Made by a program: the position numbers and the translations under genes | Shown: positions 56,250-64,000 of the stretch, piece after piece | Layout of the letters: every line of letters starts with the position of its first letter | Position numbering within the stretch: position 1 is the first letter of the stretch | The notes under the pieces: model-generated | Databases searched by the model: none | What the model saw: only the letters and a program-made list of their open reading frames with translations | Told to the model about the DNA's origin: nothing | NCBI GenBank assembly: GCA_933207985.1 | Contig: OW240920.1 | Span: 147,284,316 to 147,348,315 of the forward strand | DNA length: 64,000 nucleotides | Source of the DNA: Pelobates cultripes | Taxonomy: Eukaryota; Chordata; Amphibia; Anura; Pelobatidae | Reading direction: 5' to 3'

Positions 56250-57440
56250 TGCATCTCAGCCATTTATGCCATTAACATAATCTGTCACCGAGCAGCCATT
56301 TATTCCATTAACATAATCTGTCACCGACCAGCCATTTATCCCACAGTCATTACGTCATCGAGAAGCGATTTATGCCTTTAACATAATCTGTCACCGGGCA
56401 GCCATTTATCCCGCTGTCATTACGTCACCGAGCAGCCATTAATTCCACTGTCATTACGTCACCGAGCAGCCATTAATACCGCTGTCATTACGTCACCAAG
56501 CAGCCATTAATCCCACTGTCATTACGTCACCGAGCAGCCATTAATCCCACTGTCAGCATTTGTCACCGAGCAGACATTAATCCCGCTGTCATTACGTCAC
56601 CGGGAAGCCATTAATCCCGCTGTCATTACGTCACCGAGCAGCCATTAATCCCACTGTCATTACGTAACCGAGCAGCCATTAATACCGCTGTCATTACATC
56701 ACCGAGCAGCCATTAATCCCACTGTCATTACGTCATCGAGCAGCCATTAATCCCGCTGTCATTACGTCACCGAGCAGCCATTAACCCCCGTCATTACGTC
56801 ACCGAGCAGCCATTAATCTCGCTGTCATTAAATCACCAAGCAGCCATTAATCCTACTGTCAGTATTTGTCACCGAGCAGCCAATTATCCCACTGTCATTA
56901 CTTCACCGAGCAACCATTAATCCCACTGTCATTACGTCACCGAGCAGCCATTAATCCCACTGTCATTACGTCACTGAGCAGCCATTAATCCCACTGTCAT
57001 TACGTCATCGAGCAGCCATTAATCCCACTGTCATTACATCATCGAGCAGCCATTAATCCCACTGTAAGCATTTGTCACCGAGCAGCCAATAACCTCGCTG
57101 TCATTACGTCACCGAGCAGCCATTAACCCCCGTCATTACGTCACCGAGCAGCCATTAATCTCGCTGTCATTAAATCACCAAGCAGCCATTAATCCTACTG
57201 TCAGTATTTGTCACCGAGCAGCCAATTATCCCACTGTCATTACTTCACCGAGCAACCATTAATCCCACTGTCATTACGTCACCGAGCAGCCATTAATCCC
57301 ACTGTCATTACGTCACTGAGCAGCCATTAATCCCACTGTCATTACGTCATCGAGCAGCCATTAATCCCACTGTAAGCATTTGTCACCGAGCAGCCAATAA
57401 CCTCGCTGTCATTACGTCACCGAGCAGCCATTAACCCCAA
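56250..57440. repeat. 34 bp minisatellite with CRE-like octamers, about 35 copies
   Basis: Each unit is CATTACGTCACCGAGCAGC plus CATTAATCCCACTGT. About 19 units keep TTACGTCA (TGACGTAA on the minus strand). A block of about ten units is repeated: AATTATCCCACTG occurs near 56882 and 57224, 342 bp apart. It lies between ndor1 and tmem203. Confidence 0.95.
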
Positions 57441-58775
57441 TTGTGCGCATCCGCCCCTACTTAACGCCAGAGTCGGCTAAGGTGCTGGTCCATTCCACTG
57501 TCCTCTCCTGCCTTGACTACTACAATCCGCTTCTCAGTGGTCTGACGTGCTCCCAACTCGCCCCATTGCAGTCGATAATGAATGCGGCAGCAAGGCTCAT
57601 CTTCCTGTCCGCCAGCACCTCCCACACCTCACCCCTCTGTCAATCCGTGCGTGTCATGTATTCATCCGCACATAATAATGTTGTTAATGGCATTTACCGT
57701 CCCGACAGGTAAAGTTGTGCCGAGCAGCATTACCATCCTGACAGGAAAAGTTCTGCCGAGCAGCATTACCATCCTGACAGGAAAAGTTCTGCCGAGCAGC
57801 AATCATGCACCTGGAAACCTGGCAATTGCTTTTGGGGTCAAAGGCCGTTTATGGCCAATCAGATCCACAGGAGGGTTTGTGCTGAGAAGCAATCATGCAC
57901 CTGGAAACCTGGCAATTGCTTTTGGGGTCAAAGGCCAGTTACAGCCAATCAGATCCACAGGAGGGGTATTTAAACCCAATTCTCCTCTTGCTCATTGCCC
58001 TGTTGTGGTTTCATCCTGATGGTAATCCGAGAGTGTGTTCCTGATCTTGATTTTCTGGTATTTGACTTCCCTGAATTCTGGTATCCTTGACTTTTGACTT
58101 TACCTCATCGTTTTGACTATTCTTGGAGATGTTAAGTCCGGCCATTCTCAGGTCCTATTATAAATTATCCTTTAATCCTAGGTGTGACAGAGTACTGTGT
58201 GCTGGATCAACTTGTAATCCTGACACTGCATTGGTATAGGGCTCAATATAAAATTCTGGTTCTAGCTTTCAAATCTCTACATAATGCTGCTCCCATCTAT
58301 TTATCCTCCCTAATACACAAGTATGTCCCGTCTAGGCCCTTACGATCTGCTGAAGACCTACTTCTATCTTCTGTCCGTACACCCACCTCTGATGCTCGCC
58401 TTCATAACTTCTCGAGGGCTGCACCGTTCCTGTGGAACTCGCTTCTCTCCTCCGTTAGATGCTCACCCAGTCTCCACTCCTTCAAAAAAAAATCGCTAAA
58501 AACCCACTTCTTCATAAAATCGTATCAATTAAACTGTTAATGGCTCCAAAACCTCACACCAAGTCTATATTGAATACTATTCTACCAATCTACTTCAATA
58601 TACTATATTTACCATTTTACACCACTCCCTCTAGCATGTAAGCTCATTGAGCAGGGCCCTCAACCCCTCTGTTCCTGTGTGTCCAACTTGTCTGGTTCCA
58701 ACTACATGTTTGTTAGTCCACCCATTGTACAGCACTATGGAATTTGTTGGCGCTATATAAATATAATAAATCACT
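57441..58775 (+). mobile_element. LINE L2-like 3' end, interrupted
   Basis: The first part (57443-57650) encodes VLSCLDYYNPLLSGL and NAAARLIF, the C-terminal region of a LINE reverse transcriptase. The second part (58220-58560) encodes QYKILVLAFKSLHNAAPIYL and FSRAAPFLWNSLLSSV, followed by a GCGCTATATAAAT tail. Between them lies inserted sequence with two short internal tandem duplications (57715-57790 and 57800-57965). The element is decayed. Confidence 0.7.
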
Positions 58776-58938
58776 CTCCCTCACTTACACTTTCATTCCC
58801 TACCTCTCACCCTCTCTCCCCCCCCTCGTGTGCTCTCTCTCTCCCCCCATCTCCCTCGCTCACTCTCCCACTCCATCACTCTCTCTCCCAATACCCTCGC
58901 ACTCTCTCCCCCACCCAACCACAATCTCTCTCTCTCCC

Positions 58939-59436
58939 TGTAGCGGAGCTGCAATATTAAATTCCACGATCTCCGCTGGTACAGAAGGTAATCCAAAGTA
59001 AAGCGCTGAAAAGTAGTTGCAATATCCCAAATCCCCCCGGACGAAACACAGTTCTGGGAGTCAACTGAGCTTTTATTCACAAGTCACAGTATTTATGCAA
59101 GTCCCCATGCAAGGGGTTTCCCTACTGACATTGCAGGGGTTATACAGTAGGGGTCTACATGGGGGACTTAACAATCTGGACCTTTCTCCCATCAGGCACT
59201 GCTGGACGAGAGGGATACTCCCATTGTAATATACTGTTAAGTGGATTATCCCTCCGTGCAGCAAAACCAACATTTTACATTAAAATACATAACTCTGCCA
59301 TCATTCACTTTATTTAGACGAATGGACGTTCGGTAGATAGCTGGGGTCTGAGCGCACATTTCGTGAGAACACCGCTCAGATCCCAGCATTAATAACCGAA
59401 CGCTGCACGAAATACACTTTAACATTATGTTCGCCT
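58939..59436 (-). mobile_element. LTR-like fragment running into the gap
   Basis: It begins TGTAGCGGAGC and contains segments similar to family 1 LTRs near 59350-59400 (CTGAGCGCACATTTCGTGAG, CGCTCAGATCCCAGC). It is probably a minus-strand LTR whose other end is in the assembly gap. Confidence 0.45.
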
Positions 59437-59536
59437 NNNNNNNNNNNNNNNNNNNNNNNNNNNNNNNNNNNNNNNNNNNNNNNNNNNNNNNNNNNNNNNN
59501 NNNNNNNNNNNNNNNNNNNNNNNNNNNNNNNNNNNN
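59437..59536. other. Assembly gap (100 N)
   Basis: A placeholder gap 298 bases upstream of the tmem203 start, in the region where a shared tmem203/ndor1 promoter would be expected. Missing promoter sequence is likely. Confidence 0.99.
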
Positions 59537-59834
59537 GGGGGGGAGAGATGTTATATTTAGTAGATATTCCATGTCCATGTGTAAAGGATGAAAAGATTTC
59601 TATAGGGATAGTATTTCTATAGTGCAGGATTCCGTAACGTTTCCCGTTTTCCCTCTGTAACATGGAAACATCACATTGTGCAGCACTTTCTCCATTTAAA
59701 TTACAGGAAGTGTTTTTAAACCTACTGAATTACTGTGTTGGATTTCTCTGCTAATACAAGCTGTCTCTCTGATTTCAGTAACTGCCTCGGTGTCCGTGTA
59801 ACCACCCGCTGCCTGCAGCCTATCTGCCAGCACC
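59537..59834 (+). promoter_or_regulatory. tmem203: tmem203 5' region with splice acceptor
   Basis: CTGTCTCTCTGATTTCAG at 59762-59779 is a strong acceptor 55 bp before the ATG, suggesting an intron in the 5' UTR whose first exon may lie in or left of the gap. Confidence 0.45.
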
Positions 59835-60242
59835 ATGCTGTTCTCGCTGCGTGAGTTGGTGCAATGGTTGGGATTCGCCCAGTTTGAAATTTTCATTCAT
59901 GTTTCGTCTCTGCTCATATTCTCTGTGCTGGTGGCTCTCAAAGTGGACGGAGTGGCCCAGGCCCTCAGCTGGTGGAACGTGTTCATCCCATTGTTTGCTG
60001 CCGATGGGCTCAGCACCTATTTTACTACTATAGTGACAGTGCGACTCTTCCAGGAGGACAAGCGTCAAGCCGTGCTGCGCCTCTTCTGGATTCTCACCAT
60101 ACTCAGCCTTAAATTTGTCTTCGAGATGCTTCTCTGTCAGAAACTAGTGGGAAACACCAAGGAGCTGTGGTACGGACTCATCCTGTCTCCTATATTCATT
60201 CTGCTTCAGCTCCTGATGATCCGGGCTTGCAGAGTGAACTAA
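59835..60242 (+). CDS. tmem203: Transmembrane protein 203
   Basis: An intact single coding exon of 135 residues, the family's usual length. Four hydrophobic segments lie at about residues 14-35, 48-68, 81-101 and 112-130, with an Arg/Asp/Glu/Lys-rich loop (RLFQEDKRQ) between the second and third. The sequence, from MLFSLRELVQWLGFAQFEIF to the RACRVN end, is very close to mammalian TMEM203 as I know it. The protein sits in the ER membrane, has been linked to calcium homeostasis and spermatogenesis in mouse, and has been reported to act with STING. The start is fixed by family length and the position just after a splice acceptor. It is head-to-head with ndor1, the human arrangement, but 4.4 kb separates the two start codons here because of inserted repeats. 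Confidence 0.97.
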   Translation: MLFSLRELVQWLGFAQFEIFIHVSSLLIFSVLVALKVDGVAQALSWWNVFIPLFAADGLSTYFTTIVTVRLFQEDKRQAVLRLFWILTILSLKFVFEMLLCQKLVGNTKELWYGLILSPIFILLQLLMIRACRVN

Positions 60243-60301
60243 GCCTGGATCATGATCAGTTCCACCGTCTTCATTGAACTCCATATCCTGCCTGCTTATT
60301 T

Positions 60302-60307
60302 ATTAAA
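60302..60307 (+). promoter_or_regulatory. tmem203: Candidate polyadenylation signal of tmem203
   Basis: ATTAAA 60 bp after the stop, followed by a T/GT-rich stretch (GATTTGTTATTGTTT). Confidence 0.45.
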
Positions 60308-60777
60308 GCTTTATTCAATGGCCCACAATGATTTGTTATTGTTTAGAACGCGATGTAACTGATCCCAATGAATTGTTAAGTTATGTGTTCTCTTCGGTGA
60401 GTGGGTGGCTGGTTAAACAAGCTTTATGCTATTTGGAGTTGTATTCAAACTGAAGGGACATGCTTATTTTTATACAAAGTTATTTTACACTCCATCCGTT
60501 TCCCTGTTACTTATAGGCTCACCCATGATATGTTATCCCCAGTAGGTTGCATTTTACCTCAACATGAGATCTGTGTGTAAATCAAACTACAAGATGGAAG
60601 GATTTTATATTACATGGTTTTGAATGGCTTTAGGGGATCCTAGATCTTGGGAGTTTCACACAGCTAGAGTAGGGCAGGCACATATTTGACCTTCGCTTGT
60701 CTTTGACCTTTTGGCTTTTTTCTTACCTTTATTCTGTAACCCTAACCTCGGCTTGTCTTGTACTATTCTTGGTGCGT
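60308..60777. other. Non-coding, no gene seen
   Basis: 3' flank of tmem203 without supported exons. In human the TPRN gene starts here, but I find no TPRN-like exon. Confidence 0.45.
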
Positions 60778-61250
60778 TTAAAGAGACTCTCCAGTGCCAG
60801 GAAAACCCTCTCCCTCCCACCACCCATCCGCGGTTGCTGAAGGGGTGAAAAACCCTTCAATTACTTACCTGAGACCCCCTGCTGTCCTTCGGCGGTGGTT
60901 TCGGGTCACTGCCGCGCCTCCTCCTAATTAAGTCAGCCAGCTGAGGAGACCTAATGCTGGGCAATGCCGCTCATCCGCATTAGCCATAGGAAAGCTCTCC
61001 TATGGGGAATAGAGCAACACTGGAGGTCCTTACACAGTGTGAGTTTTTCTGTGCTATGAAGCAGGAAGTGCCCTCTAGTGGCTGTCTAGTAGACAGCCAC
61101 TAGAGGAGGAGTTAACCCTGCAAGGTAATTATTGCACTTTATAAAATAAAAATGCAGTAATTACACTTGCAGGGTTAAGGGTTGTGGGAGTTGGCACCCA
61201 GACCATTCCAATAGGCAGAAGGGGTCTTGGTACTTGGAGTGTCCATTTAA
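60778..61250. mobile_element. T2-like MITE with perfect internal palindrome
   Basis: It begins TTAAAGAGACTCTCCAGTG and ends TTGGAGTGTCCATTTAA. At 61072-61106 CCTCTAGTGGCTGTCTA and its exact complement are separated by one base. Confidence 0.75.
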
Positions 61251-62199
61251 TCCAGCCTTTCTACAGTCTAGTTAGACGCTTGTTCTTTTAGTATTTGCTT
61301 TCCTTATATTTGCCTGTTAGATCCAGTCTCTCAGTCAAACACATGCCGAGCTGTAAGCGTAATAGGAAGCAGCTGCCCTCCCTAATTCAGTTGTTTTCCC
61401 ATTTGTGATAAGATGGGTGAGGCACAGGGGAGAAAGAAATTGTAATTCTGTCTATCTGTACCGGGAGACATACTGAATTAATGGCAACTCCCACCATTCT
61501 TAGGCAGAGCTGCATGTGCATAACTGGTGCGTTAAAGTTATCCTCCGTACACAAAGGGATTTGAGAATGTGATGTCTGTTGGAATAACAGGTTGTGTGTT
61601 CTATAGACACAGAGTAAGCCATGTTTTGGGGGTAGATCAGAACATCGTACATGCAATGTACTATGGTGTCTGTTACGTACCAGAGAAAAAGAGGAAGGCT
61701 TTCGAATTTTAAGCACTGTATGCCAAAATAACTACGTATAGGGTGCATATTTTACTGCATCCTTCAGACCTTTTTATACAGCACTAGAACGGGGCCAGGA
61801 AACAGATATTGATAACAAGGTTACACAGAACACACCCAAGAACTGCTAAAAAATACAGGTTAACATATAGACTTTCATTCGTATGATGCAGGCCTCACGG
61901 ATGTGACCAGCAGAGGGCATGTGGGGCATTGGAGATCAGGGGAGTCAGACGAGCCAGGAAGCTGGTTTTTACGCCTAACCGTAACATTTTCTGTAATCAG
62001 AACAAGGGAAGAATGTGCACACCTAATTTAATGTTTTGACGTAAATATATAAACCTGTCACTACAGGTTCTTATATTGGAAAAATTGATTTATGTGGGCA
62101 GTAAAATATCTGGTGATGACAGGATTGTACAATATATTGTTCATGTATAGTTTCCACAGAGAAACACACAAGTTCCACTTTTAACCTGCAGTGAAAATA
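61251..62199. other. Non-coding, one CTCF-like motif
   Basis: No supported exon. CCAGCAGAGGGCA at 61907-61919 matches the core of the vertebrate CTCF site. Confidence 0.4.
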
Positions 62200-62215
62200 T
62201 TTATTAAACTTTATT
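62200..62215 (-). promoter_or_regulatory. Pair of minus-strand AATAAA signals
   Basis: AATAAA at 62210-62215 and 62200-62205 on the minus strand. They could end a minus-strand gene lying to the right, but no coding exon is visible. Confidence 0.25.
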
Positions 62216-64000
62216 TTTACAGCTCAATCTAGTTAACGAAATCTGGGAAGAAGTCTGAAATTAAGCTATAACAGTTTACAAAACAGATTAATGAACCAGA
62301 AAAGGAAAATAAACATTTAACACAAAAACAAGTGTATGGGGAGACCCATTAAAGATTTGGCCACATTACGAAATGGCTAATATGGAAAACACCTGATGAT
62401 AAAGATTACTTTGCTTACATATACATTATATTACATACTCAAACTTCATGAAATCAAGTGCAAAATAGTTTTAAATAGTGAACATAAAGCCAGGGCAGTG
62501 AGAGGCGATGGGTATAGTGGCAATAGGTTATTCAGTCTGGCTTAGATCACATGTTCTTACCAGCGAGTGCCATTTGTGTCGTTTCAAGTCTATAGGAGAT
62601 TAAAGGTCAGGTTATCACGCACAGACCGGCCGGGATGGAACTGATTTTATTTGCTGCTGGATACAATGACGAGCGGATTTTTACGTAAAATGGTTCATGC
62701 ATGGTAGGTAAAGCATGACCTAAATAAACATACCTTGTGGTTTGTACTAATAGGATGAAAACGCTTCTTTGGAAGTCTACCTGTAATCTTATCAGCAACG
62801 TCGGTGACAGCCAGCCAATAGCAGGAGCGACGCCCAGTGTATTTAATACTGCCTGCTATTGCCAGATTTTATTAACTGGAACTAGAAATATCACTGACTG
62901 TGTACAGGAACTCTGGAAAATTAACAAAAAGTTGCACATTTCCCAGTTTTAGCCTAAAATGCAAGTCCTTTGGCATTCAGTCCCTAAACTGAGAATTTGT
63001 GGAGGACTACCAGCGTGCCGTGGCCTTGCTGACACGTTCAGTGTGCTCACAAACGCGAGATCCATCTGTAAAACACATTCAGAGAAATCCACACAAGGGA
63101 ACTGCATCTAGGGACGGTATATCACCACCTTAGGGTGTGGCGAGACACAGCTATTTTTATGTTGCTCTTCGCCCTTTGCTTTGTGGATTTAGCATCACTG
63201 GTGCTGTATAAAATGTGTGTAAATATAGTGCGTACACTGTGTGTGACAAAGTGAATTCAAATACAAAACCAATCTGTGAAAATGGGAATTTCCAATGGGT
63301 CCTATGCGCTTTATGGACATTACAAAAAAAATTGGGGTTGATTTTTTTTGTGTGTGTGTGTAGGGAATATACAATGAATCCATGTCCACAGAACAGTATT
63401 GGTACCAAAGGGAGATAAATGGCACAGAGTCAAATTCTGCACCTTAAATATAAACAGGTAGTGATATACACAAATAAATCAATCTTGGTTAAGCTGTGCT
63501 CAAGCGGTACAACATCTATAAAGTATAAATACGAGTAATAGCAGGACTGTTTCATCCCAGTACTTGATTTGGAAACCAGGGAGCAGAGTAAGTCACAGAG
63601 TGAGATTAATACATTGCGACTGACTCAGAGTGCATTAATTATTGTGGAGTTCGGCACACTGCCAAGGAGTGTCACATTGGTCTGATTTAAATCGCAAACA
63701 TAGATTGCACCAAGTGCTCTGAGAGAAATGGGGGACTGACCCCCAACCTCTGCCCAATCTCCTGATCAACAGGAAACCAGGAGGAACACTCCTCACAAGG
63801 GCACTTGGCGAACACAATTGGGCTATTCACTGGGGACAAGTCACAAAATTAGGAAAAACTGTCTAACTTGGCAATTCTTACCTAAAATGTGAATTTTCTA
63901 AATTTTCTACAATTTTCCAGTTTAGCAGGTTACCAGCCACAGGGGTAAAGCCGATAAAAACTAAAAGTGCAACATTAGCTGGTATTACCATACAGTACAA
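62216..64000. other. Non-coding, no gene seen
   Basis: AT-rich sequence with only short unsupported frames. If the signals at 62200-62215 are used, this could be a 3' untranslated region or last intron of a minus-strand gene beyond the window. Confidence 0.35.

Noticed and set aside
60308..64000. TPRN or another gene expected from human synteny downstream of tmem203
   Set aside because: No frame or exon with recognisable similarity was found; only MITE sequence and short frames.

Overview
The window is nuclear DNA of a vertebrate, most likely an anuran amphibian; genus and species cannot be fixed from the sequence alone. Evidence: spliced vertebrate genes with consensus GT-AG introns (ndor1, tmem203, a cxxc1 exon), many MITEs with TTAAAGGRR-type ends (the T2 family known from Xenopus), Penelope-like and CR1/L2-like LINE remnants, solo LTRs, and two 100-base assembly gaps (1797-1896, 59437-59536).

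Layout. 16-116 holds one minus-strand exon of a CXXC1/CFP1-type PHD finger. 2326-3402 is an intact plus-strand P2Y/OXGR-like GPCR. 5.4-17.4 kb contains a tandem pair of RNF208-like RING genes: 6771-7346 is intact, and 14397-14977 is broken by a 7-base deletion. Each is preceded by a related purine-rich minisatellite and followed by unrelated minisatellites. 22313-23314 (minus) is a third RING gene, RNF224/RNF223-like, with a C-terminal membrane anchor. 34332-55392 (minus) is the complete 14-exon ndor1 gene, which I reassembled exon by exon to 600 codons. 59835-60242 (plus) is tmem203, head-to-head with ndor1. The block RNF208-like / RNF224-like / NDOR1 / TMEM203 matches the human 9q34.3 neighbourhood; a CXXC1 exon beside it does not, since human CXXC1 is on 18q.

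The most striking property is tandem repetition. About 16 minisatellite arrays with mostly unrelated units (17 to 72 bp) fill roughly 18-19 kb, near 29% of the window. Several fill ndor1 introns almost from splice site to splice site. One, in intron 12, appears to have grown out of the exon 12 splice donor. Several show higher-order structure, and several were later split by solo LTRs or Penelope-like insertions. An array carrying about 19 CRE-like octamers lies between ndor1 and tmem203.

Functionally, NDOR1 is a cytosolic diflavin reductase that supplies electrons to cytosolic iron-sulfur cluster assembly, TMEM203 is an ER membrane protein, the RING proteins are predicted E3 ubiquitin ligases, and the GPCR is a predicted cell-surface receptor. 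Nothing in the sequence shows them acting together; the cluster looks like conserved synteny, not an operon-like system. From 60.3 kb to the end I see MITEs and candidate regulatory sites but no coding exon.
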